Source of the DNA: Rhodonellum psychrophilum GCM71 = DSM 17998
GTDB taxonomy: Bacteria; Bacteroidota; Bacteroidia; Cytophagales; Cyclobacteriaceae
Direction of reading: 5' to 3'
Assembly: GCF_000381545.1 (NCBI RefSeq)
Contig: NZ_KB906688.1
Coordinates: 90,149 to 124,188, forward strand
DNA length: 34,040 nucleotides
This document shows, in pieces, positions 8,133 to 16,962 of this stretch. Made by a program: the position numbers and the translations under genes. Every line of letters begins with the position of its first letter. Within the stretch, counting starts at the first letter, position 1. The notes below the pieces were generated by a model, which was given only the letters and a program-made list of their open reading frames with translations, made no database searches and was not told the DNA's origin.

Positions 8133-8561
8133 CGGATTGGGTTTAATGAAAAGGTAAGATAAAGGATTCAACCCGACAAATGCAAAAGCTTTTCCAATTG
8201 GGTTGAAACTGCATGAAAATCAGACCATTGGGAGAATAATTCGTGTAAACGATATCCTGAAGTCAGAAACAGGATCCGTGTAGGAGGACATACTTGGACC
8301 TATTGGAGGGAATCCTTGCCCAAAGTGCTCGGCTTTGTTTCCGATACCTTCCATCAGAAATAATTGGTGTCCGGAGGCTACTGGTTCGAAACTGCAACCT
8401 GATTAAATACAGGGAAAGGTTTTTATTTTTCCAAGATCCATTGTTTCTCGTTGTATTTGCCATTTATGAAGAAGCATCTTCACATACAAGCCCAAGTTGA
8501 GAGGGATTTGCCTGTGGAGATGCTTTGGTTTTGATTGAAATACCAATCCATGTGTGGTATT
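8133..8561. other. Intergenic region holding a truncated inverted repeat copy; no convincing gene
   Basis: The first half is the repeat at 8167-8276. The frames at 8263-8500 on both strands lack any family resemblance. A hairpin at the right end overlaps the cupin stop codon. Confidence 0.5.
8167..8276 (-). repeat. Dispersed intergenic repeat, reverse orientation, truncated
   Basis: On the minus strand it reads CTGACTTCAGG, GAATTATTCTCCCAATGG, TCTGATTTTCATGCAGTTTC and then the terminal CATTTGTCGGGTTGAA. The far end is missing. It starts in the leader of the isomerase-like gene. Confidence 0.8.
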
Positions 8562-8562
8562 T
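8538..8562 (-). terminator. Stem-loop overlapping the cupin stop codon
   Basis: AAATACCA (8538-8545) pairs with TGGTATTT (8555-8562) around a 9-base loop, immediately at the end of the cupin gene. The U-tract is weak. Confidence 0.45.
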
Positions 8563-8921
8563 TAAATCCACTCCAGGTTTTCTACTGTCTGTGCCACTTT
8601 ATTAGTTCCGGTATGTTGTGTGGTTTTGGGTTCGATGAGCATCACTTTCACTTCCTCCCCATTGGTCCAAGGGCGGTGTTGGACACCTTTCGGGACGATG
8701 AGGATTTCGCCCGGTTTGGTGGTGACGGTTTTGTCGATAAAGTCCATCATCAGCGTTCCTGACAGTACCACAAACATTTCATCCTCCTCTTCGTGGCTGT
8801 GCCAAACCAGTTCTCCATTCAATTTTGCCAGTTTGACAAAGTTATCATTGAGTTCTCCGATAATATAGGGATGCCAATAGTTGGATATTTTGTTGAATTT
8901 TTCTTTCAGGTTGATGTTCAT
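8562..8921 (-). CDS. Single-domain cupin protein (119 aa)
   Basis: A small cytoplasmic beta-barrel protein. Cupin motif 1 is GELVWHSHEEEDEMFVVLSG at residues 36-55, with metal ligands His41, His43 and Glu48 and the usual Gly55. Motif 2 is PGEILIVPKGVQHRP at 70-84, with His82. All four canonical metal ligands are present, so it probably binds a divalent metal. Function in this family (dioxygenase, isomerase or ligand sensor) cannot be decided from sequence. It sits about 40 bp beyond the ECF sigma/membrane-protein pair on the same strand, which permits co-transcription, but no functional link is evident. Confidence 0.88.
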   Translation of the reverse strand: MNINLKEKFNKISNYWHPYIIGELNDNFVKLAKLNGELVWHSHEEEDEMFVVLSGTLMMDFIDKTVTTKPGEILIVPKGVQHRPWTNGEEVKVMLIEPKTTQHTGTNKVAQTVENLEWI

Positions 8922-8960
8922 GGTGGTTTCGTTTTGTCTCTTGTCCAGGGTTTGTTTCGC

Positions 8961-9554
8961 TTATTTCTGGATTTCCGAAAGTGTGTCTTCCGCTTTTTTC
9001 AATGCACTGTTGTAATTTTTCAGTACCCAAACTGAGAATCCCAGGAAGAGAATGACGCCCAATGGAAATATCAATTTCCAAAAATAGGGGATATTTGAGA
9101 TGTCCTTTCCATTCATTTCCATGAAAACCGGGGTTGCGATCAACAAAAATAACAAAGCCATGGAAACATTTAATTTTTGGAGCTTTTGAAACCGGATCTT
9201 TTGAAGGGAATAATTCCTTATGGCCTCTGCGTAGGTCATCAAAGAAACATTTACTTTCCGAAGTCCACTGAGGGAAGCAAGTGAAATGATGGGCAATCCG
9301 AAGAGCAAGAGGATGGAAAGAATGCCAAAAACCTGCATGATCGGCCCCTCAATGGCCTGAAAATTCAGGATCATGAAAATCGCTCCAAGGAAACAGATGA
9401 TGCTCCCAAGTATTTCGGGGTAAAGAATCTTGTTCAATCTGGACTTGTACTTTTGATGGGTCATGTTTTCGATCATTTTGTGGGTTAATTTTTCTTGCTG
9501 TGCTACTTTCTGACTCAAAGCCTCCCAAGTGGCTTTCATTTCCTCTAGTTCCAT
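8961..9554 (-). CDS. Membrane protein encoded with the ECF sigma factor, possible anti-sigma factor (197 aa)
   Basis: The N-terminal 45 residues are soluble, helical and charged (MELEEMKATWEALSQKVAQQEKLTHKM). Four hydrophobic segments follow, at about 48-66, 72-95, 128-147 and 156-176, and then a short charged helix (NYNSALKKAEDTLSEIQK). Its start overlaps the end of the sigma gene by 10 bases, which implies translational coupling. In Bacteroidota, ECF sigma genes are often followed by such a helical-plus-membrane protein, thought to hold the sigma factor at the membrane. I see no zinc-type HxxxCxxC anti-sigma motif, so the anti-sigma role rests on context. Confidence 0.75.
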   Translation of the reverse strand: MELEEMKATWEALSQKVAQQEKLTHKMIENMTHQKYKSRLNKILYPEILGSIICFLGAIFMILNFQAIEGPIMQVFGILSILLLFGLPIISLASLSGLRKVNVSLMTYAEAIRNYSLQKIRFQKLQKLNVSMALLFLLIATPVFMEMNGKDISNIPYFWKLIFPLGVILFLGFSVWVLKNYNSALKKAEDTLSEIQK

Positions 9555-10048
9555 GTGTGTTTGGTTTTGATGATTTGTGTTTTTAATTTTTCCCGGATAC
9601 GGGAAAGTTTGGTTCCGACATTGGAGGTGGAAAGTCCTACTACAGAGGCAATTTCTTCATGATTTTTTCCTTCCAAATAGAGCAAAACGATTCCTTTTTC
9701 GAGCAAATTCAGTTGCTGGATATGGGCATACAGTTTTTGGATTTTTTCTTCCTCAACGCTGTCCCTGACTTCAGCAAGCTTCAGTATTTCCAGATCCATT
9801 GGAATGGTGGCCACATTCCTTTTGCTTTTTTTCAGGTGGAATATTGCGGTATTGAGGGCGACTCGATACATCCAAGTACTGATTTTGGAAGCTTCTTTAA
9901 AGCTTGAAAATGATTTCCAAAGTTGATACACGATTTCTTGATACAGGTCATCGCGGTCATCGGCAGTGTTGGTGTATAGGGTAGTGATCTTAAAGATCAA
10001 GCCTTCGTTTCCTTTGATGATGTCGATAAATGCGTTTTTGTCGTCCAT
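9545..10048 (-). CDS. ECF-type RNA polymerase sigma factor (167 aa)
   Basis: Region 2 is clear: GLIFKITTLYTN, then DDLYQEIVYQLWKSFSSFKEASKISTWMYRVALNTAIFHLKK, the core-binding and -10-recognition helices. Region 4 is LNLLEKGIVLLYLEGKNHEEIASVVGLSTSNVGTKLSRIREKLK, a helix-turn-helix for the -35 element. There is no region 1 or 3, which is typical of ECF factors, and the length is normal. The ATG at 10048 (MDDKNAF) is preferred over one five codons upstream. It is translated just before, and overlapping, a membrane protein. The FAS1 lipoprotein gene diverges from it, so the shared 350-bp intergenic region may carry a promoter under its control. Its stimulus is unknown. Confidence 0.9.
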   Translation of the reverse strand: MDDKNAFIDIIKGNEGLIFKITTLYTNTADDRDDLYQEIVYQLWKSFSSFKEASKISTWMYRVALNTAIFHLKKSKRNVATIPMDLEILKLAEVRDSVEEEKIQKLYAHIQQLNLLEKGIVLLYLEGKNHEEIASVVGLSTSNVGTKLSRIREKLKTQIIKTKHTWN

Positions 10049-10398
10049 GAAAATATAAATCAAACAATTAGTGTCTGAATTTGCTGAAAAATCACAATCA
10101 CCAAGATATTTTTGAATATTTTTTTTAAAGTATGGAATGAAGCCTTTTAAAAATATCGATCGAATTAGATTTTAGTTTATATAGTACCCTGTGGTTTCCT
10201 GCTTTTGCCGAAGATTGTGGATGTTTTGACGAGGAATATGGTTAGAACCAAAATTTTCTTAGGCGAACTTGCATTAAAAGTTAAATTCTTATTACCTTTG
10301 AAGGTATTATTTTTGCCTTTAGTAATTTATTTTTCAAAAAACTAAACTTAACAAAAGGTAAAGGGTTGTACCAAAAACAAACAAAAACAAACAAACAA
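10049..10398. other. Divergent promoter region between the ECF sigma and FAS1 lipoprotein genes
   Basis: AT-rich with no gene. It holds the candidate Bacteroidota promoter at 10269-10300 for the lipoprotein and an A-rich leader (AAACAAACAAACAAATG) directly before its start codon. Confidence 0.5.
10269..10300 (+). promoter_or_regulatory. Bacteroidota-type promoter (TTG / TACCTTTG) for the FAS1 lipoprotein gene
   Basis: TACCTTTG at 10293-10300 fits the -7 consensus TANNTTTG, with TTG at 10269-10271 at an acceptable -33 spacing. It leaves an A-rich 5' leader of about 90 bases, typical of strongly expressed genes in this phylum. Confidence 0.45.
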
Positions 10399-10944
10399 AT
10401 GAAAAACTTAAGAATTTTATCCTTGGCAGCTGCAGTTATCGCTTCCTCATTCGCAGTAAGTTGTAACAATGCTCCAAAAGAAGAAGCTACGGAAGAAATC
10501 GTAGTAGTTGAAGAAGTAGCTCCAGTAGAAGCGCCCAACACTGTTGTGGATATCGCTATGGGTTCTACGGATCACACTACTTTGGTGACTGCAGTAGCTG
10601 CTGCAGGTCTTGTTGAAACATTGAACGGAACAGGTCCATTCACGGTTTTTGCACCTACCAATGCTGCATTCAATGCATTGCCTGCTGGAACGGTTGAGAC
10701 TTTATTGAAGCCTGAAAGCAAAGAAAAATTGACTGGAATCTTGACTTACCACGTTGTTGCTGGTAATGTGATGGCGGCAGATTTATCTGACGGACAAGTT
10801 GTAACAACTTTGAACGGCCAGGAATTGAAAGTATCCATCAAGGATGGTAAAGTGATGATCAATGGTGCTAATGTAACTGCTGCCGATCTAGCTGGAACCA
10901 ATGGCGTTGTTCACGTTATTGATGCTGTTTTGATGCCAAAATAA
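10399..10944 (+). CDS. FAS1 (fasciclin) domain lipoprotein (181 aa)
   Basis: The ATG at 10399 gives a lipoprotein signal peptide (KNLRILSLAAAVIASSFAVSC) whose lipobox Cys is followed by NNAPKEE. A 25-residue Glu/Val/Pro-rich linker leads to one FAS1 domain, about residues 48-181: GSTDHTTLVTAVAAAGL, then the H1 motif GPFTVFAPTNAAFNALP, the YHVVAG segment, and the H2-like NGVVHVIDAVLMPK at the C-terminus. FAS1 domains act in cell-surface adhesion. Predicted to be anchored to the outer or inner membrane. It has a strong A-rich leader before it and a very strong terminator after it, suggesting a high-level monocistronic transcript. It diverges from the ECF sigma gene. Confidence 0.95.
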   Translation: MKNLRILSLAAAVIASSFAVSCNNAPKEEATEEIVVVEEVAPVEAPNTVVDIAMGSTDHTTLVTAVAAAGLVETLNGTGPFTVFAPTNAAFNALPAGTVETLLKPESKEKLTGILTYHVVAGNVMAADLSDGQVVTTLNGQELKVSIKDGKVMINGANVTAADLAGTNGVVHVIDAVLMPK

Positions 10945-10962
10945 TTTGGATAATCTATCCAG

Positions 10963-11001
10963 AAAACAAAAAAACCTGCCATTGGCAGGTTTTTTTGTTT
11001 T
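10963..11001. terminator. Bidirectional intrinsic terminator after the FAS1 gene
   Basis: A perfect 18-bp inverted repeat: AAAACAAAAAAACCTGCC (10963-10980), loop ATT, then its exact complement at 10984-11001. The GC core CCTGCC/GGCAGG and T7 tract make it functional on the plus strand. The A7 on the other side would also stop transcription arriving from the right. Confidence 0.93.
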
Positions 11002-11040
11002 CATCCTTTACTGATTTTTTTGGGATGGACTTCCCTAGAT

Positions 11041-11214
11041 TTAACCCATTTTATGCAATTCGGACTCAACTCAATATTGGAATTCACTGACAATCAATTG
11101 GGTATTGGCTATTTATGATTACGCCCTATTGGGGTCAGGAATTAATCTCCCAATAGGCTGATTTTCTTTCAGTTTCAATCCCATTTGGAAACCTATTGCA
11201 TATTTCGGGTGTAA
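11041..11214 (+). repeat. Dispersed intergenic repeat, subtype I, complete
   Basis: Starts TTAACCCATTTTATGCA and ends GCATATTTCGGGTGTAA. The internal CCTATTGG...CCAATAGG hairpin is intact. It lies between convergent FAS1 and VOC genes. Confidence 0.92.
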
Positions 11215-11299
11215 CTTTTAATGACCAATCCCAAGCTTTTTATCTTCAAAAGTTTGATTGCAGGTTTGTCTCCTTAATTTGGGCATTCCACAAAAATAT

Positions 11300-11671
11300 T
11301 TACAGGTGTTGGTCCACCAGGATTGTATTTCCATCTGGATCTGACAAGACAAAACTGGCAGGTCCTGTTGTGGTTTCATCCGCTTCGGTTTGTAAACTGA
11401 TTCCTTTTTCTTTTAAGTCCTGCTGGATTTTTCTGATATCATCGAATTGACCAAGCGCATTGGCATTTTCATCCCAACCAGGGTTGAAAGTCAGGATATT
11501 GTTTTCAAACATTCCTTGAAACAGGCCGATGAGCGCATTTCCGTTTTTCATGATGAGGTAGTTGTGGTCCATGCTCCCGCCAAATGCCTCGAAGCCGAGT
11601 TTTTCATAAAATTCTTTGGAGGTCTTGAGGTCCTTTACATTGAGACTTACTGAAAATGCACCTAGTTTCAT
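11300..11671 (-). CDS. VOC (glyoxalase/bleomycin-resistance) superfamily protein (123 aa)
   Basis: A single small cytoplasmic protein with the paired beta-alpha-beta-beta-beta fold of the VOC superfamily. Module 1 is GAFSVSLNVKDLKTSKEFYEKLGFEAFGG at residues 4-32; module 2 begins at DDIRKIQQDLKEKGI and ends with the hallmark FVLSDPDGNTILVDQ. Ligand positions include an acidic residue near the C-terminus (Asp in ILVDQH) and His36 region (SMDHNYLIM). VOC members include glyoxalase I, dioxygenases and antibiotic-binding proteins; the reaction here cannot be assigned. It stands alone, between two clusters of dispersed repeats. Confidence 0.88.
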   Translation of the reverse strand: MKLGAFSVSLNVKDLKTSKEFYEKLGFEAFGGSMDHNYLIMKNGNALIGLFQGMFENNILTFNPGWDENANALGQFDDIRKIQQDLKEKGISLQTEADETTTGPASFVLSDPDGNTILVDQHL

Positions 11672-11753
11672 GTTTTTGGTTTTTTTGGTGTGGTTTAAAT
11701 TATTGTCGAGAATTTTTTATTTATACACTTTGTGCTTTTTAGCGAATGATGGT

Positions 11754-11920
11754 AAAACCTGTGTTGCGCCTTACCAATTCCATTCTAGGCTAAAAATTGC
11801 TTAATAATCAGTCAGTTGTTGATGTTTTCTGACTTTGCCTTATCCATAAACCGCGTTGTTTTCCAAATCAACTGATTCTCTTGCACTTTCCACCCCACGA
11901 GAAAATGAAATGCATATTTA
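11754..11920 (+). repeat. Dispersed intergenic repeat, subtype II, degenerate
   Basis: Left end AAAACCTGTGTTGCGCC, then CCAATTCCATTCTAGGCT and AAATTGCTTAATAATCAGTC, and right end AAATGCATATTTAA, which merges into the left end of the next copy. Confidence 0.7.
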
Positions 11921-12092
11921 ACCCGTTTTGTGCATTACGGACTCAACGCAATATTGTTATTGATTGACAGTCAATTGGATGTTGACTATTCTTGATTTCA
12001 CCTTATTGGTGTCAGGAATCATTCTCCCAATAAGCTGATTTTCTTTCAGTTTCAATCCCATTTGGAAACCTATTGCATATTTCGGGTTTAAC
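11917..12092 (+). repeat. Dispersed intergenic repeat, subtype I, complete
   Basis: Starts TTTAACCCGTTTTGTGCATTACGG and ends TTGCATATTTCGGGTTTAA. Its internal hairpin is CTTATTGG/CCAATAAG, a compensatory change relative to CCTATTGG/CCAATAGG in other copies. Confidence 0.92.
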
Positions 12093-12183
12093 GTTAAAGG
12101 TTGTGCCCTATGGCTGAATATAATTTATAAAGTCGAACCATCCAAAGTCAAAAAAATTTCATCCTTTGTAATGTAAAAAGAGA

Positions 12184-12358
12184 TTTAAAGCTGCGTGATG
12201 CTTTACCAGTTCCATTCTGACCTGAAATTGCTTAACAATCAGTCCTTATTGACTTTTTTTGTCTTCATTAAATCGTTGTCATGCCTTATTCTACCAATAG
12301 TTTGATTTTTTTGCCCCTTTAGCCTGATTTGGAACCTAATGCTTGTTTTGGGATAAAC
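12184..12358 (+). repeat. Dispersed intergenic repeat, subtype II, degenerate
   Basis: Contains GATGCTTTACCAGTTCCATTC, CTGAAATTGCTTAACAATCAG and the terminal CCTAATGCTTGTTTTGGGATAAAC. It is the second subtype II neighbour of the subtype I copy at 11917. Confidence 0.75.
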
Positions 12359-12484
12359 CTTCAATCCTTTGGGTTTAAAAAATAGGATTGCTCCGGGAAT
12401 TCAAAAACAGGTTCCCGAAAGGCCACTGAATCGGATCGGCTTGCATTTCAGTAAGTCAATCTTCCCGCTCAAATTTCCATGATC

Positions 12485-13378
12485 CTACTTTGCGTCTTTC
12501 TTCCTGAAGATATTCTGAAAGGGTTGGATGTTTTGTCCCACAAAATCCTTGGGGAAATTTTCCTGGTCGGGCAGTCCGATGGGAAGATGCTCATCATCGG
12601 AGGGCCAATAATTTGTCCGGAAGATAAAATCCCAAATACTCAGCGTGATCCCATAATTGAAGCCATTTGGATGACTTTCGGGCATGTCTTTGGCATGGTG
12701 CCAGAGGTGCATTTGTGGGCCATTGAACAGGTACTTAAAAGGTCCCAAAGGAATTTTAAGATTGGCATGGCCCAGCTGACCAGTCACCAATGTGAAGATG
12801 TGGACGATAAAGAAGTCTGTGATCCCAAAGCCAATCATCGCCAAAGGAATGTATTCCAAGGAGCGATAAAGGATGTTTTCCATAAAGTGAAAGCGCAGTA
12901 ATCCCCCAAAACCCATCTCTTGGGTGCTGTGATGGACCTTGTGAAATTCCCACATCCAACCGACGTGGTGGTACATGCGGTGAATATTCCATTGCATAAA
13001 ATCGCGCAAGACAAATATCAGAAGCAATTGAACCCAGCCTGGCAAATTCCCAACCTGAACCGCTACCAGATTGACAACGCCAAAAAGGCCCAGAAAATCA
13101 TTGAAGAGCTCCACGGCGACCATCGAAATGGCATTGTAGGCCACCAAGGCAAAGAGAAAGTAATTCCAGAAAAGGTAAAAGATGTCAATCCAGAAGTTCT
13201 CCCGGATCAGGGATTGGTCCTTGCGCCAAGGGAAAGCAATCTCCAGCAAGTAGATTGCCAAGGATGCAGCCACCAATGTGTAGAAATAGTTGTGCCAACC
13301 GGGGTTGAGGATTTCATTGATCAAGTAATTCGCATAACCGTAATAGCCATCCGAAATCGCTTTGATATATTTTTCCAT
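12485..13378 (-). CDS. Sterol desaturase/fatty acid hydroxylase family membrane di-iron enzyme (297 aa)
   Basis: An integral membrane protein of the FA_hydroxylase family. Hydrophobic segments lie at about 33-50, 63-90 and 115-127, and again at 175-200. The His clusters that bind the di-iron centre are HRMYHH at 133-138, HKVHH at 146-150 and HLWHH at 224-228, plus HxH-like histidines near 193-204. The arrangement matches the fatty-acid/sterol/carotenoid hydroxylase set. It uses O2 and an electron donor to hydroxylate or desaturate a lipid; the substrate is unknown. The gene stands alone, with dispersed repeats on both sides. Confidence 0.92.
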   Translation of the reverse strand: MEKYIKAISDGYYGYANYLINEILNPGWHNYFYTLVAASLAIYLLEIAFPWRKDQSLIRENFWIDIFYLFWNYFLFALVAYNAISMVAVELFNDFLGLFGVVNLVAVQVGNLPGWVQLLLIFVLRDFMQWNIHRMYHHVGWMWEFHKVHHSTQEMGFGGLLRFHFMENILYRSLEYIPLAMIGFGITDFFIVHIFTLVTGQLGHANLKIPLGPFKYLFNGPQMHLWHHAKDMPESHPNGFNYGITLSIWDFIFRTNYWPSDDEHLPIGLPDQENFPKDFVGQNIQPFQNIFRKKDAK

Positions 13379-13476
13379 TTTGCAAAGGTGAGGATTTATG
13401 GGAGGTCAAATGGTGACAATGATCACTGAAATCAAGCCAAGAAGCCTATGTGAAGAACTCTATTTTTCTTGATTTG

Positions 13477-13643
13477 TTAAACCCGTTTTATGCATCATTA
13501 ATTTAATTCAAGTCTAAAATTTTCTGATAAACTTAAGTTTTTTGCTGTTTTTGATTTCACCATCTTGGTGAGAGTCCTTGTATTCCAAATAATCTGATTT
13601 TCCTTATCGTTTCAAACCTCTTTAGGAAGCCTATTGCATATTC
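13477..13643 (+). repeat. Dispersed intergenic repeat, diverged, right end broken
   Basis: Starts TTAAACCCGTTTTATGCATCA and follows the family to CCTATTGCATATTC. There the consensus CGGGTTTAA is replaced by CATCTAACTTA, exactly as in the copy beside the IS110 element at 33731. Confidence 0.85.
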
Positions 13644-14040
13644 CATCTAACTTAATCAAGTTAGATTCTCTACGTTACTTTTTCGAGTTCTTAGAATTCG
13701 GGTGAAAGATAAACTTGATCCTTGGGATGCATTGCCTTCGGGAAAAGATTGTTTCAACAAAGGTATGCACCTGGTTTCATTAGTTTGGCTCAAATCCATG
13801 TTTTTAAATCGGTCTCCCGCAGGAGGATCATTCCCTTGCTGACCAAGTTCGGCAATCCCAGCAGGCCTTATAGTCTGAACTGAATTCGACAAGGGAATTT
13901 TCCGGAAAACCAGGTTACATCCCAAAATTTCATCCTTGATTTTGAGGTGGATGTTTTTGGACAACCAATTTACGTTTATTGATCTAAAAAATGAATTTTG
14001 GACTGAAGTTGTAGCGTGGCCCTGTTTTTTTATTGGCACC
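13643..14040 (-). other. Possible IS110-derived remnant without intact transposase
   Basis: The first 12 bases (CCATCTAACTTA) equal those at the 3' end of the IS110-family element at 33731-33742, and both follow the same point of the dispersed repeat. A 9-bp hairpin (ATCTAACTT/AAGTTAGAT) follows at 13645-13666. The interior shows no transposase similarity, and the other boundary is a guess. Function unknown. Confidence 0.3.
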
Positions 14041-14086
14041 GGTGGGATTTTTGTATTGAGGTTGAAGATCGAAATATGTCAATAGT

Positions 14087-14103
14087 CATAGATTTTATCT
14101 ATG
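14087..14103 (+). promoter_or_regulatory. OxyR-type operator upstream of katG
   Basis: CATAGAT-TTT-ATCTATG is a perfect inverted repeat. Its core, 14088-14102, fits the OxyR half-site ATAGntnnnanCTAT at every fixed position. It lies about 73 bp before the katG ATG. A second half-site at the expected 22-bp register is weak on either side. Confidence 0.6.
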
Positions 14104-14142
14104 GAAAAAAAATTTTATTCCTTAATAAATTTAGTAAATTGA

Positions 14143-16428
<2,286 letters not shown>

Positions 16429-16449
16429 TCCTTAAATATATCAATTTGG

Positions 16450-16481
16450 AAAGGTGGTCTGGTAACGGGCCACCTTTTTTT
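16450..16481 (+). terminator. Intrinsic terminator of katG
   Basis: AAAGGTGGTC (16450-16459) pairs with GGCCACCTTT (16468-16477), with one G-T wobble and an 8-base loop, followed by a run of T to 16481. It starts about 20 bp after the katG stop. Confidence 0.9.
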
Positions 16482-16530
16482 ATAGTCTATTCACTATCTA
16501 TTCTACTTCCTCGTCTTCGATGGCAACGCT

Positions 16531-16703
16531 TGAACCCGTTTTATGCATTACGAACTCAATTCAATATTATATTTAACTGATGTTCAATTAGTTGTTGATT
16601 GTTTTGACGTCACCCTAATGGTATCAGGAATTGGTCTCCCAATCGTCTCATTTTCTTGTAGTTTCGATCTCATTTGGAAACCTAATGCATATTTCGGGTG
16701 GAA
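16531..16703 (+). repeat. Dispersed intergenic repeat, subtype I, complete
   Basis: Starts TGAACCCGTTTTATGCATTACG and ends CCTAATGCATATTTCGGGTGGAA. In this copy the internal hairpin is degraded (CCTAATGG against CCAATCGT). Confidence 0.9.
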
Positions 16704-16790
16704 CCTGTGATATGCATTGCCAATTTCATTCCCGCCTGAAATTGCGTATTCATCTGAAGGTTTTTTGTCGCTGTCCTTTACAGGGCCAAA
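16701..16790 (+). repeat. Dispersed intergenic repeat, subtype II, left part only
   Basis: GAACCTGTGATATGCATTGCCAATTTCATTC and CTGAAATTGCGTATTCATC match the left half of subtype II. It abuts the preceding copy directly. The right half is missing. Confidence 0.7.
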
Positions 16791-16962
16791 TTCATTTTGA
16801 CGATGGATGGGTTAAGCATCAATTCTCTCCGAAATCTTCAAATCGATCACTTTCCTTTGCTGTTTTTTGTTGGGGACAATAATAGGGTAGGACCATACAC
16901 TTATGCCGGGAATGTGTTGTATCCCCGATTTTCTATCTTTAAAAATATAGTCCAAGTCATGC

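Larger units (their letters stand above)
11672..12484. other. Repeat-filled intergenic region with no gene
   Basis: Three family copies (11754-11920, 11917-12092 and 12184-12358) fill most of this stretch, two of them fused end to end. No credible coding frame. Confidence 0.6.
16429..16962. other. Intergenic region between convergent katG and the histidine kinase gene
   Basis: Holds the katG terminator and two adjacent repeat copies (16531-16703 and 16701-16790). No further gene. Confidence 0.55.

Noticed and set aside
13656-14039. 127-codon minus-strand open frame as a gene
   Set aside because: No recognisable domain and lies in what may be an IS110-derived remnant; an open frame alone is weak evidence.
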